Shown here piece after piece: positions 32,601-41,860 of a stretch of 64,000 nt of DNA. The translations under genes were made by a program, and so were the position numbers. Every line of letters starts with the position of its first letter. The first letter of the stretch is position 1. The stretch is from Leptotrichia massiliensis (GTDB taxonomy: Bacteria; Fusobacteriota; Fusobacteriia; Fusobacteriales; Leptotrichiaceae): the NCBI RefSeq assembly GCF_900104625.1, contig NZ_FNVZ01000005.1, positions 806,001 to 870,000 of the forward strand, given 5' to 3'. The notes beneath the pieces were generated by a model. The model was not told where the DNA came from, did no database searches, and saw only the letters and a program-made list of their open reading frames with translations.

Positions 32601-34093
32601 AAGCGTATGTAAATGGCGTGGAAGTACCTATTCATGATTTAACGGCTCTTACACCAGATGTAGGAAATTACGCATTCTCAAATGTGGGTATTTATGTTGA
32701 TACATTAGGAAGAACATCGCCTATTAATTGGGTAGATGGATATAATCCTTTAGTAGACAATGATCTTATAATTGGAACGGAAGTAACAGAATTAACAACT
32801 GCTAAAGCAATAAGAGTGGGGAGTGATATAATAACACCATTCTTAAGATCAGGATACCAAATTCCAACATCATTAAATATACGTTCTGCAGCACTGACAT
32901 GGGTAGCAACACCTACGCTTGATCCATATACAGATGAGCCTACAGCAGTTACAATGACAAAACTTGCATATACAGACTTTGTACCTAAAACAGAAAATGC
33001 TTGGAATTTTGCTGATGGATTGGAACAAAGATATGGTGTAGAAGCAGTAGGAACAAGAGAGAAAAAATTATTTGACAAGTTAAATAGCATAGGTCAAAAT
33101 GAACAAGTATTACTAACACAGGCTTATGATGAAATGATGGGACATCAATATGGAAATACTCAGCAAAGAATTAATTCAACTGGAAGTATGCTTGACAAGG
33201 AATTTAAACATCTTAAAAAAGATTGGAGAAATCCGTCTAAACAAAATAATAAGATTAAAGTATTTGGTATGAGGGATGAATATAAATCAGATACAGCGGG
33301 AATCATAGATTATACAAGTAATTCTTACGGATTTGCGTATGTTCACGAAGATGAAAGAATTAAGATGGGTAATTCAAGTGGATGGTATGCAGGAGCTGTA
33401 ACAAATAGATTTAAGTTTAAAGATATTGGAAAATCAAAAGAGAATCAGACTATGCTTAAAGCGGGAGTATTTAAGACAATGTCACCGAAAAAAGATTATA
33501 ACGGAGCATTACAATGGACAATTGGCGGGGATGTATTTGCAGGTTTAAACAATATGCAACGTAGATATTTGGTAGTAGATGAAATATTCCAAGCAAAATC
33601 TAGTTATCATTCTTATGGAGCAGCTGTTAAGACAGATTTAGGATATGATATAAGAATGAGTGAAAGAACTCATTTGCGTCCTTATGGAGCGTTAAAAATG
33701 GAATATGGAAGATTTAACGATATTAAGGAAGATAATGGAGAAGTAAGACTAGAAGTAAAAGGAAACGATTATTTTTCAGTAAGACCAGAAGTTGGAGTTG
33801 AATTTAGATATGTACAGCCGTTAGCGGTAAGAACAAATTTATCTGTAGGCTTGACAGCGTCTTATGAGAATGAACTAGGAAAAGTTGGAGAAGTAAACAA
33901 TAAAGGAAGAGTAAGATATACGACGGCAGACTGGTTTAAGATAAGAGGGGAAAAAGATGACAGACGTGGGAATGGTAAATTTGACTTGAATATCGGAGTA
34001 GACAATACAAGATTTGGAGTTACGGTAAATGGAGGATATGACACTAAGGGTAACAATGTAAGAGGTGGAATAGGATTTAGAGCTATTTACTAA
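26603..34093 (+). CDS. Giant autotransporter 1 (2,496 aa)
   Basis: This is a type V secreted surface protein. The N-terminus follows the fusobacterial autotransporter pattern: MTNNLRKVKKDLCSFAKKY, YTDSALFAFLLTGLITV as an extended signal, a probable cut after NSFA, a coiled coil to about residue 95, and ELIQLMEQGDHVVKSPWSSW. The passenger (about 100-2,150) is built of short Gly/Asn-rich beta-helix rungs such as NNGTISFGDGAIGIYKKQG. The translocator (about 2,200-2,496) runs from GHQYGNTQQRINSTGSMLDK to the terminal IGFRAIY, with the aromatic last residue needed for outer-membrane insertion. An adhesin function is inferred. Part of the translocator DNA is nearly identical to autotransporter 2 and part to autotransporter 3. 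Confidence 0.93.
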   Translation: MTNNLRKVKKDLCSFAKKYKNFKYTDSALFAFLLTGLITVKNNSFAKTKDTSIKTQENKITTSIKEIKSKVSETRKENNKLIKNVNLELIQLMEQGDHVVKSPWSSWQYGANFFYNDWKGTYKGLGDKEEKYILNSKLNRGQWWERNVSPSSKMYDRVAISQDPLSTSTKSRKNAGEVYGLVGTVPIPDPGVPIIIQPRINVAIPNIPNLNINPRAINPNPNFTIPEIETVTFDPISVAAIRPNVFQPPRLTELSVGFSQDSVGPGFYGDPNAIVNQSNAVANASGTDITIDDRGFTVNGAFTYEGERGVINATQKLESRGTVNGRWENKDSRVASGAYPNGTNIFNNLQYLNDNGYGYGNRPGYKLDDTSGAGITAVSPQTVFNITQYQFKNPTNSSALNRAQQPLPTTITGTWTLRNNTQTPFGRTEGAANGWAGQAGTARKTANTVRFISLNPTGAGVGGSTAFGPVIVEFDGKLNLYGRNIRDVIGSSVNGVSHGKAGRPHLTIGMEVQTLAGQAAVLINKGELNLEKESAKNDGNASYLIGMTAMVEGYTEYAPTNNMIPGYGGPAPITYRPWASEMRNQGKINVKSVNSIGIDFAEFGFNKYADSQDFRVSSANHNEDANKYNVYKHKSYDEKGSLNMYVKTGKIDISSVDTNSDPTNVEGSYGIRIPNVFAKGISQAGTVAPADFVHGSGNLVPANHLGTSHYDEDGIYYDETIIDGKQGMVNVGGKHNVGVSISKNITGSGMYAIANPYQENTVTLPASSGFTSPIKYGTGHVSVYNYQKGIGYDGDGLEAKDAASAASIDNTGRYDAATSTTEDPIGNIYNLNITVDGIENVGLLRNSDYMAGEYSSTARSLAEKDFRITDGHIESIDFSNTADGGTLFRTDRYGINLIRNLTVNPGNASAAANRYNIVMLSNIATQSRNANAPAIFQINENDTILPKVKNTGNITVNGGKQNVIGLMAYQGAKAEIEGNLKIGDKASNSESKTSFGLVVSGKSAKYNAGNTAQTFWELDASGNDVTSQYVGSKTYSEATSKGNIDIYGEKSIGVYNNAGKYTMNGGTIKVEGKSAIGVYAIAERKKDGAIIKNAEVSLNKDAANLLNPGKVEVEGEGAVTLYAVDGADIGLTDMDLSITGNKALLFYSETKGKKADSFGNLVLDPITGLPTEDKSQLILRGNSTATINPGATAFYVKINGAGSSPLNDVVHSSSTGNITVNLKENSTLIVAEGKGGNTGGELLSNLTSTGSTHIIPVYTGVAGGSYIPYKATRLPLTIDQNVNLDNPIDAYLKSEFSSSSITVNAGKSITGSGAITSPIKLAKKSKVAIAQKNSTTGAPRNDVILTNNGTISLTGIGMAGIVGEYSEIYNNSVLNTIGDDSTGIITSNGGIATNNGSITVGNNGVGIAGINYLGVGDATYTAGQPTTGNGSIEIVHNGSINSIGTGVSSIGILAKDVDTSAAGNAVTAASPVSITLKNGSSIDMSAAPDSIGVYSDALYRGSVAKISDNGANITIGTDGVGLLAKGTEINATAGNIIAANNARAQGIFTDSDIVSFKNMTLLGDGSIGIHNYGVNTLYPTNQGRNYVNITNGGTITLGNSASINNPSIGMYTKYGNINHQGTINGGNNVIGILSDTPYAVNNNGTISFGDGAIGIYKKQGSTTLTSGSNITVGNGAIGVVSNNGSHIENNSSNINIGNSSFGFAVLGNGTNTYISNPGSNLNMGSNSVYLYKAGPGNASTYTTVRTAGNNNAALYATGTGAVINNYGVIDYSAGVGNVGAYAEAGASINNFGEITIGHSVIKQGEEAYSIGMATKGGTIRNVNKINVTGDYSIGMFAQGAGSRAINDGIIDISSSKNGYGMYIDGNGAEGINNNLIKTSGTGNTAIGIAVLNNGTFTNNGTVDINLANSTGIYLRNAIIKNYGTINISGAGSVGVRSKTGKYQDASGNITSVNSTNLGNAVNAAQGSYDLITESASDPSVTRGNSAIIANEDENGNIIRKAYVNGVEVPIHDLTALTPDVGNYAFSNVGIYVDTLGRTSPINWVDGYNPLVDNDLIIGTEVTELTTAKAIRVGSDIITPFLRSGYQIPTSLNIRSAALTWVATPTLDPYTDEPTAVTMTKLAYTDFVPKTENAWNFADGLEQRYGVEAVGTREKKLFDKLNSIGQNEQVLLTQAYDEMMGHQYGNTQQRINSTGSMLDKEFKHLKKDWRNPSKQNNKIKVFGMRDEYKSDTAGIIDYTSNSYGFAYVHEDERIKMGNSSGWYAGAVTNRFKFKDIGKSKENQTMLKAGVFKTMSPKKDYNGALQWTIGGDVFAGLNNMQRRYLVVDEIFQAKSSYHSYGAAVKTDLGYDIRMSERTHLRPYGALKMEYGRFNDIKEDNGEVRLEVKGNDYFSVRPEVGVEFRYVQPLAVRTNLSVGLTASYENELGKVGEVNNKGRVRYTTADWFKIRGEKDDRRGNGKFDLNIGVDNTRFGVTVNGGYDTKGNNVRGGIGFRAIY

Positions 34094-34121
34094 TAGTTAA
34101 TAAATGTATTGTAATTTTTCT

Positions 34122-34152
34122 AAGAGTGGAAATTATTCCACTCTTTAATTTA
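34122..34152 (+). terminator. Terminator of autotransporter 1
   Basis: AAGAGTGGAA (34122-34131) and TTCCACTCTT (34136-34145) form a perfect 10-bp stem with a 4-nt loop. The following T-tract is weak (TAATTTA), so some read-through into autotransporter 2 is possible. Confidence 0.65.
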
Positions 34153-34374
34153 CGTATATAAACATTATCTGAAAATACAAATAAAATTTTATGATATATC
34201 TAATAAATTTTAGAAAAAAGTATATTTTTAATTTATAGCAAGATTATTTTAAAATTTAGAAGTAAAAGTATAATAACAAGGTAAGTTATAAATTTAAATC
34301 ACATAATAATTTTGAGGTTGATTTTTTAGTCGTTTAGTATACTAAAAGGTTTAAAAATGAAAGGAATAAAGAAT

Positions 34375-37300
34375 ATGACAAATAATTTACAAAAAGTTAA
34401 ACAAGACCTATGTTCATTTGCAAAAAGAGCAAAAGATTTTAAATATACAGATTCTGCATTGTTTATGTTTTTATTAACAGGATTTGTTATGACAAGAAAT
34501 AATCTATTTTCGTCAGCGACAAATAAAGATATCGAGATTCAAAAAGAAGAAGTGTCTACATCAATTAAAAATATACATCAGAATTTTAGTGAAATAAGAA
34601 AACAAAATGATAAATTAATAAAAGATGCAAATTTAGAAATAATTCAGTTAATGGAACAAGGAGATTATGTAATAAAGAGTCCTTGGAGTAGTTGGCAATA
34701 TGGTTTAAATTATTTTTACAATAATTGGGATGGATCTTATAAAGGCCGTGGAGATAAGAAGGCAAAATATCCTTATGAAGGTGTATACAAAAGAGGTGAA
34801 TGGTGGGAAAGAAATGTCTCGCCTTATGGGGATTCGTATAAAAGATTACTTGCTAATAGTGGACTTCATTCAGATCCTAGTTCATCACTTAGCAATAGAA
34901 GAAATGAACTTGAATACGGTTTAGTTGGAACAGTTCCTGTACCAGATGCAGGAGTACCATTTATAATTGAACCTGTTATAAACATAAATACTCCAACATT
35001 GCCTAATTTAAATATAAATCCCACAATAATACAGCCAAATGTAACTTTTTCAATTCCGTCAGTAAAAACAATTAGCTTTGATGAAATAAAAGTAAATAAA
35101 CTTGAACCTAATGTATTTGAACCACCAGCTTTGAATGAAGTATCTACAGGATTTGCACAAGGTCAGGAAATAGGATTAAATACGAATCAGAATTATATTG
35201 TTTCTAATAGTACAGTTAATTTAATAGATGATGTTAATATAAAAATACAAGACACAGGATACTCTGGAACAGGTCAGTTTAGCTGGGATGGACATAGTGA
35301 TAATAGAAGTAGAACCAACAGACCTGCTGACGGAGGAGTCCATGGTACAACATCATCAGCATATAGTTATCTACATACACCAAATGCGATAGTTCCAAGT
35401 GAATATTCACAAAGTGCAACGAGTCCTGGATTAGGATTTCTAGATGATTCAATCACAAGAACAGATAGAAAATTCCCTATAAATACAAACTGGAGACCTG
35501 TGACAGACCCTCATTATGAAAGAAGGAATGCTTCATCTCAACAAGTGTTTTTAAATGTCTTAACTGATGGTTATAATTTAGGAGGAGCAGGAAAAACTTT
35601 AACATTTGAAAATCATACTAGTGAGCCTTTGACTAATAATTCAAATAGGCTAGAAAGAACAAACACGTTAAGGGTAATAAGTGTAAACCATGCGTATGGA
35701 AGCGTGAACAGGACAGTTGAATTTAATCTTGAGGCAGACTTGAAAATTTCAGGAAGAGATGGATATTTAGATAAGATGCTTACTCCTAATCCTAAAAATT
35801 CAGGGCATTCTCCGCATATGACAATTGGTATAGAACATCAGGCCTATGGATCAATAGCGGCAAGAGCCATAAATAAAGGGACTATGACTTTAGAAAAAAT
35901 AAGTGCAAAAACTGGTGGACTTGCAAGTAATGTTGTGGGTATGACTGCAATGGTCGAAGACTATGGTGATTACGGACATAGATTAAGCCCAGATGATCCT
36001 AATGCAAATGCTGGAATACCTAATGGATGGTATCTAAAAGACGGAGATTCTGACGCATCTCCAACTCCTGTTACAAGTCCAAAATGGAAATACAGAAGAC
36101 AGGCTCCTTGGGAATCTACTCTTGAAAATAGAGGTACAATAAAAGTAGATGCAATCGACAGTATCGGTATGGATTTTGCTGAATATACTTTTAGGGCAGA
36201 TATCGCAGGAACAAGCTATAAATCAGATAATATATCTGGACCGATTCCAAATCCTAGAGGAAATATTCCTGCTTATAACAACAAAGGTTCATTAAATATT
36301 TATGCAAGAGTTGGAAATATTGAATTGAACAGTGAAGATCCAGATGCTTCCGTAAATGCAGTATATTCTGGAATACAAGGAAGTTATGGATTAAGAGTGC
36401 CAAATATTTTCAAAACAGCTGACAATTCACAAGTTTACTATGATGAAACAGTAATTGACGGTACTTTGAACAGTCCGACGTCAAAAGGTATTGTTGTAAA
36501 TGGAAGCCATAACGTTGGAGTTTCTATTTCAAAATTAATAACAGGCTCTGAAAGAGTGCGTCAATATCAATCTGGAGGAATACCAGGATTAACGCCAGCC
36601 GATGGTGCAAAGCCTTATTTAGTAGCAAGAGCAAATACAGACCCTATTGGAAATATATACAATCTTAATATAGTTGTAAACGGTACTGAAAATGTTGGAT
36701 TGCTTAGAAAATCTGATTATATGCAAGGAAGTAAATATGATATTGGTGGATTTATGCCAGGACTGGCAAGATCAAAAAATGATTTTGTAATAACGGATTC
36801 ACATATTAATTCAATAGATTTTACAAAAGATGCTAAAGGTGGAGCACTATTCAGAACAGATAAATATGGAATTGATTTAGCAAAAACTAATTTTACTGTA
36901 ACAGCAATGGAAAACAGAAATAAGGATGCCAATGACAATGATTTATACAATATTGTAATGCTAGCAAATGGAAGTATAAATAGTGTTGTTGCAGGGGCAC
37001 CCGCTGAGGATAATCTTGATGCGAATAAGCCTGTAAAAGTAAAAAATACTGCTGCAATAACAATAGGAAGCACAGCTAATACTGGATACAATATGCTTGG
37101 AATGATGGCATATAAAGGTGGAGAATTTGAAAATGATGCAGATATTACTTTAAATACAAAAAATTCAATTGGACTGGTTATAGAAGGAGAAGCTGAAAGA
37201 AGCGGAGTAAAAAAAGAAAGTAAAGGGGAAAGTACAAGCAGCACTATAAAAGTAACTGGAGATGGATCTATTGCTGTTTATAACAATGGCAGAACTTATA

Positions 37301-40300
37301 CAATGACAGGTGGAGAAATTAATATTTCAGGAAAGAAAAATGTGGGAGTGTATTCAGCGGGAGTTCCGACATATGATCATTTGGGCAATATAACTGGTTA
37401 TTCAAACCTTGCTACGACAACATTAAATAACGGTACATTGAAAGTTTCAGGGAAAGGTTCAGTTGGATTATATGCTAATGGTGGTTCTGACATAAAGCTG
37501 AATAATATGACAAATATGGAAGTAGAGGAAAATGCACTATTATTTTATGGTATAAAACATAATACGGATTATTCTCAATTGGAACTTGTAGGAAATAATA
37601 CTGTAACTATAAAAAACGGTGGGTATGCCTTTTACTTTAAAAATGAAAATTTACTTGACCGTCTAGTAAAAACTGGAAGTACAGGTAAAATATACTTAAC
37701 TTTGGAAGATGGAGCAACATTGAGCGTTATTGAAGGAGATGGAGTAACGCCTTTATTACTAACAAATGTTTCGCCTGTATCCGCAAATAATACTGGAGAT
37801 TATGAAATTGAACCAGGAATTGTTATAAGAGGCACTTCTGGAGATTACACAACAACAAAATCAACTAAAGTAAATCTTCAGATGGATATGGATGCAAACT
37901 TGGATGACAAAAATGACAGATACTTAAATTCTGAATTTGTATCTTCAAGTGTTACTTTAAGAGCTGGAAAAACAATAAGTGGTTCAGGAGCATTAACAAC
38001 TGCTGATGTCAATGCTGAAAAAGTTAAAAAATCAAAAGTTGCCATTGCTCAGACAAATTCAGAAGATTTAAGAAATAAAGTCAAACTTACGAATGATGGT
38101 ACTATTAACCTGACTGGAACTGGAATGGCTGGAATTGTAGGGCAATTTGCAGAAATATATAACAATAGCATCTTAAAAACAACTGGACAAGATTCAACTG
38201 CAATAATAGGTTCAAATGGTGCTTTGGCACAAAATGGTGCTGCTGGTACTATAGAAATTGGAAATGGTGGAGTTGGAATAGCAGGAATAAATTATCTTGG
38301 AGTTACAGATATACCTAGAGGGACACCTCCAACAAACGGAAACAGAGGAATAGATATTGTAAATAAAGGAAGTATAAAATCAGTAGGAAATGGAGCGGCT
38401 ATAGGAATATTAGCTGTGGATGATGAAAGTCAAAATATTGTTGGAGCATTTGGTCCTAATTCGATTTTATTAGATAGCGGATCTTCAATAGATGTATCTT
38501 CTGGAACAGGTGGAATTGGAGTATATTCTCAAATCAAAAATCGTTCAACAAAAACTGGGTTAATCACAGATAATGGTTCAACAATTAAAATAGGAACTAA
38601 CGGAGTAGGTATCTATGCAGATGGAACTGTTATAAGTGCAACTAATGGTGGAATTATAGAAACTGTAAATGGAGCAACTGGAAAAGGAATATATACAAAT
38701 GAATCTGTTACTTCAAATAAAACTATAAAATTATTAGGAGATAAGTCGATAGGAATACATGTATATGGCAATTCACCAGTAAATATAACTAATAGTGGAG
38801 ATATAACTGTAGGGAACTCTCTTGATAAAAATAATCCAAGTATTGCAATCTATGCTCCAAATGCAGGAAGTATTAATCATTTGGGTGGAACAATAACTCT
38901 TGGAAATAAATCTTTAGGATTATATTCAGAGAACGGAACAGCAACATCTTCTGCTCCGATATTAGTAGGAAATGAAGGATTAGGGGTATATAAAAAATCT
39001 GGAACTGCAACATTGAATGGTAAAATGGAAGTAGGAAATTCAGCTGTAGGAGTATTTGGAGATAACAATGCAACTATTGTAAATAATTCTTCAGATATGA
39101 ACATAGGAGACAGTTCATTTGGATTTGCAATTTTAGGTAATGGAGTCAATAATTATATAGGAAATCCAGGATCAGCAATAAATCTTGGGACAGAAAGTGT
39201 ATATCTTTACAAAGCAGGACCTCTTGGAACACTGACAAGTGAAACATCTGTAAATCTAAAAGCAGGAGCTGGAAGAAGCACAGGATTTTATGCTGTAAAT
39301 GGTGGGACAATAACTAACAGAGGACAAGTGAATTTTGCGAACGGAGTTGGAAGTGTAGGAGCTTATTCTGAAAGTTCTGGTACAGTTTACAATGAAGGAA
39401 CAATAACAGTAGGTGGCTCAGACATTCTACAAAATTATTACTCAATCGGTATGGCATCAAAAAATGGCGGTAAAATTGTAAATAATGCAGGAAGTACGAT
39501 AAATGTGACAGGTACTTATGGTATAGGGATGTTTGCCGATGGTGCAGGGTCAAGAGCCGAAAATTATGGAACAATAAATTTAGAGTCTGCTGGAGAATTT
39601 AGAGGTGCTTATGGAATGTATATAAATAACCATGCAACAGGGTATGTTGGACCTTTTGGAGTTATAAAATCTGGAAGATATGGTTCAAATACAGATAAGA
39701 GCGACTTGATAGGAATAGCAGTATTAAATGGTGCAACACTTGAAAATCATGGAATAATCGATATAGACGCAAGAAATTCTTATGGAATATATATAAGAAA
39801 TGGTATTATAAAAAATTATGGAACTATTAATATTTCTGGAACAGGTTCAATAGGATTAAGATATAAGAATGCAACTGATGAAAATGGTAATCCTCTGAAT
39901 CCCACAGATATACAGAATGCAGTAAATTTAGGAAATGGAGCGACTGCACACAGAGAAGATCCAAATATTAACAATAATGTTGGAACATCAGCAGGAAGTA
40001 CGAGAATATCGCCTACTGGAGTGGTAACTATTAATGGAAATATTGTATCTGTTCATGATTTAACTTCAGAAATAAGTCCATTAACAGGAAATTATGGATT
40101 CTCAAATGTAGGAATTTACGTAGACACATTGGGAAGAACAAATCCAATTAACTGGGTAGACGGTTTTAATCCTAGTTTAGAAAATGATTTGATAATAGGG
40201 GCAGAAGCAGCAGAATTGTCAACAAGTAAAGCAATTAAAATAGGTAGAAATGTATTGGGACCTTATATAACACCATATATGCAAATGTCAGGACCGACAC

Positions 40301-41526
40301 CACAAATATTAAATGCAATATCTGGATCCCTTACTTGGAATGTAAAACCACTAGCTGGACCAAGCGGCTATCCTGAAGAAGCGATAATGGCAAAAATTCC
40401 ATATACTGATTTTGTTCTTAAAACAGAAAATGCTTGGAACTTTACTGATGGACTTGAACAAAGATACGGTGTAGAAGGTATTGGAACAAGAGAAAAATTG
40501 TTATTTAACAAACTGAATAGCATAGGTAAAAATGAACAATCGCTGTTAACACAAGCTTTTGATGAAATGATGGGACATCAATATGGAAATACTCAGCAAA
40601 GAATTAATTCAACTGGAAGTATGCTTGACAAAGAATTTAAACATCTTAAAAAAGATTGGAGAAATCCGTCTAAACAAAATAATAAGATTAAAGTATTTGG
40701 TATGAGAGATGAATATAAATCAGATACAGCGGGAATCATAGATTATACAAGTAATTCTTACGGATTTGCGTATGTTCACGAAGATGAAAGAATTAAGATG
40801 GGTAATTCAAGTGGATGGTATGCAGGAGCTGTAACAAATAGATTTAAGTTTAAAGATATTGGAAAATCAAAAGAGAATCAGACTATGCTTAAAGCGGGAG
40901 CATTTAAGACAATGTCACCGAAAAAAGATTACAATGGTGCATTGCAATGGACAATCGGTGGAGATGTATTTGCCGGTATTAATGAAATGAAACGTAGATA
41001 TCTTGTAGTAGATGAAATATTCCAGGCGAAATCTGACTATCATTCTTATGGAGCGGCAGTTAAGACAGATTTAGGATATGACATAAGAATGAGCGAGAGA
41101 ACGCATTTGCGTCCTTACGGAGCATTAAAGATGGAATATGGAAGATTCAACAATATCAAGGAAGATAACGGGGAAATGAGACTAGAAGTAAAAGGCAATG
41201 ACTATTTCTCAGTAAAACCGGAAGTTGGTGTTGAATTTAAATATGTACAGCCGCTAGCGGTAAGAACAAATTTATCTGTAGGCTTGACAGCATCTTATGA
41301 AAATGAACTAGGAAAAGTTGGAGATGTAAACAATAAAGGGAGAGTAAGATACACTACAGCAGACTGGTTTAACATAAGAGGAGAAAAGGATGACAGACGA
41401 GGGAATGGTAAATTTGACTTGAATATTGGAGTAGATAATACAAGATTTGGAGTTACGGTAAATGGAGGATATGACACTAAAGGTAATAATGTAAGAGGTG
41501 GAATAGGATTTAGAGCTATTTACTAA
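34375..41526 (+). CDS. Giant autotransporter 2 (2,383 aa)
   Basis: This is a paralogue of the genes on either side. I start at 34375, because MTNNLQKVKQDLCSFAKRAK aligns with the starts of the two paralogues and an AAAGGAA site precedes it; an ATG 18 bp earlier lacks this match. The extended signal region is YTDSALFMFLLTGFVMTRNN, followed by a coiled coil and LIQLMEQGDYVIKSPWSSWQ. The passenger resembles that of autotransporter 1 in order and motifs (PHMTIGIEHQAYGSIAARAI, VGMTAMVEDYGDY, then many SIGIY/GVGIY rungs). The translocator ends IGFRAIY. A weak TATAAT (34269-34274) without a good -35 is the only promoter candidate, so it may depend partly on read-through. Confidence 0.92.
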   Translation: MTNNLQKVKQDLCSFAKRAKDFKYTDSALFMFLLTGFVMTRNNLFSSATNKDIEIQKEEVSTSIKNIHQNFSEIRKQNDKLIKDANLEIIQLMEQGDYVIKSPWSSWQYGLNYFYNNWDGSYKGRGDKKAKYPYEGVYKRGEWWERNVSPYGDSYKRLLANSGLHSDPSSSLSNRRNELEYGLVGTVPVPDAGVPFIIEPVININTPTLPNLNINPTIIQPNVTFSIPSVKTISFDEIKVNKLEPNVFEPPALNEVSTGFAQGQEIGLNTNQNYIVSNSTVNLIDDVNIKIQDTGYSGTGQFSWDGHSDNRSRTNRPADGGVHGTTSSAYSYLHTPNAIVPSEYSQSATSPGLGFLDDSITRTDRKFPINTNWRPVTDPHYERRNASSQQVFLNVLTDGYNLGGAGKTLTFENHTSEPLTNNSNRLERTNTLRVISVNHAYGSVNRTVEFNLEADLKISGRDGYLDKMLTPNPKNSGHSPHMTIGIEHQAYGSIAARAINKGTMTLEKISAKTGGLASNVVGMTAMVEDYGDYGHRLSPDDPNANAGIPNGWYLKDGDSDASPTPVTSPKWKYRRQAPWESTLENRGTIKVDAIDSIGMDFAEYTFRADIAGTSYKSDNISGPIPNPRGNIPAYNNKGSLNIYARVGNIELNSEDPDASVNAVYSGIQGSYGLRVPNIFKTADNSQVYYDETVIDGTLNSPTSKGIVVNGSHNVGVSISKLITGSERVRQYQSGGIPGLTPADGAKPYLVARANTDPIGNIYNLNIVVNGTENVGLLRKSDYMQGSKYDIGGFMPGLARSKNDFVITDSHINSIDFTKDAKGGALFRTDKYGIDLAKTNFTVTAMENRNKDANDNDLYNIVMLANGSINSVVAGAPAEDNLDANKPVKVKNTAAITIGSTANTGYNMLGMMAYKGGEFENDADITLNTKNSIGLVIEGEAERSGVKKESKGESTSSTIKVTGDGSIAVYNNGRTYTMTGGEINISGKKNVGVYSAGVPTYDHLGNITGYSNLATTTLNNGTLKVSGKGSVGLYANGGSDIKLNNMTNMEVEENALLFYGIKHNTDYSQLELVGNNTVTIKNGGYAFYFKNENLLDRLVKTGSTGKIYLTLEDGATLSVIEGDGVTPLLLTNVSPVSANNTGDYEIEPGIVIRGTSGDYTTTKSTKVNLQMDMDANLDDKNDRYLNSEFVSSSVTLRAGKTISGSGALTTADVNAEKVKKSKVAIAQTNSEDLRNKVKLTNDGTINLTGTGMAGIVGQFAEIYNNSILKTTGQDSTAIIGSNGALAQNGAAGTIEIGNGGVGIAGINYLGVTDIPRGTPPTNGNRGIDIVNKGSIKSVGNGAAIGILAVDDESQNIVGAFGPNSILLDSGSSIDVSSGTGGIGVYSQIKNRSTKTGLITDNGSTIKIGTNGVGIYADGTVISATNGGIIETVNGATGKGIYTNESVTSNKTIKLLGDKSIGIHVYGNSPVNITNSGDITVGNSLDKNNPSIAIYAPNAGSINHLGGTITLGNKSLGLYSENGTATSSAPILVGNEGLGVYKKSGTATLNGKMEVGNSAVGVFGDNNATIVNNSSDMNIGDSSFGFAILGNGVNNYIGNPGSAINLGTESVYLYKAGPLGTLTSETSVNLKAGAGRSTGFYAVNGGTITNRGQVNFANGVGSVGAYSESSGTVYNEGTITVGGSDILQNYYSIGMASKNGGKIVNNAGSTINVTGTYGIGMFADGAGSRAENYGTINLESAGEFRGAYGMYINNHATGYVGPFGVIKSGRYGSNTDKSDLIGIAVLNGATLENHGIIDIDARNSYGIYIRNGIIKNYGTINISGTGSIGLRYKNATDENGNPLNPTDIQNAVNLGNGATAHREDPNINNNVGTSAGSTRISPTGVVTINGNIVSVHDLTSEISPLTGNYGFSNVGIYVDTLGRTNPINWVDGFNPSLENDLIIGAEAAELSTSKAIKIGRNVLGPYITPYMQMSGPTPQILNAISGSLTWNVKPLAGPSGYPEEAIMAKIPYTDFVLKTENAWNFTDGLEQRYGVEGIGTREKLLFNKLNSIGKNEQSLLTQAFDEMMGHQYGNTQQRINSTGSMLDKEFKHLKKDWRNPSKQNNKIKVFGMRDEYKSDTAGIIDYTSNSYGFAYVHEDERIKMGNSSGWYAGAVTNRFKFKDIGKSKENQTMLKAGAFKTMSPKKDYNGALQWTIGGDVFAGINEMKRRYLVVDEIFQAKSDYHSYGAAVKTDLGYDIRMSERTHLRPYGALKMEYGRFNNIKEDNGEMRLEVKGNDYFSVKPEVGVEFKYVQPLAVRTNLSVGLTASYENELGKVGDVNNKGRVRYTTADWFNIRGEKDDRRGNGKFDLNIGVDNTRFGVTVNGGYDTKGNNVRGGIGFRAIY

Positions 41527-41539
41527 GTTTGATAAAAAA

Positions 41540-41566
41540 ATTTAAACAAGAAGTTTAAATATAATT
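41540..41566 (+). terminator. Weak AT-rich terminator of autotransporter 2
   Basis: ATTTAAAC (41540-41547) pairs perfectly with GTTTAAAT (41553-41560) and is followed by ATAATTTT. The all-AT character makes strength doubtful. Confidence 0.4.
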
Positions 41567-41690
41567 TTATAAAAATAATTTTAATTTATTTCTGTAATTT
41601 AAATAAGCAATAGTATTTCTATATTTTAAATATATTATAAGAAATATGTTTGATTATGAAATAAAAAATAAAAATATTTTTAAAATTGTA

Positions 41691-41719
41691 TTGATTTATC
41701 TTATTGTTTTTGATAAAAT
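41691..41719 (+). promoter_or_regulatory. Promoter of autotransporter 3
   Basis: TTGATT (41691-41696), a 17-bp spacer ending GTTTTTGA, then TAAAAT (41714-41719). It is the same type as the autotransporter 1 promoter. Confidence 0.65.
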
Positions 41720-41860
41720 AAAAAAAAAGAGCATATTATTTTATATCTGTAACATATAAGAAGTACAAAAAAAATAATAAATTTAATCTAAATATTAATT
41801 TTTTGAATTAATTTTTTAGTCACTAGGTACATTAAAATATAAAAAGAAAGGAATAAAAAA

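Larger units (their letters stand above)
41527..41860. other. Intergenic region between autotransporters 2 and 3
   Basis: It holds the weak terminator at 41540, the autotransporter 3 promoter at 41691-41719, and an ATTTTTTAGTC box at 41811-41821. That box is shared with the region before autotransporter 2 (34321-34331), 40-44 nt before the start codon in each case. No ORF was found. Confidence 0.6.

Noticed and set aside
36717-37244. 175-aa minus-strand open frame inside autotransporter 2
   Set aside because: Low-complexity antisense frame of a repetitive gene, with no start signal; the same kind appears in the paralogues.
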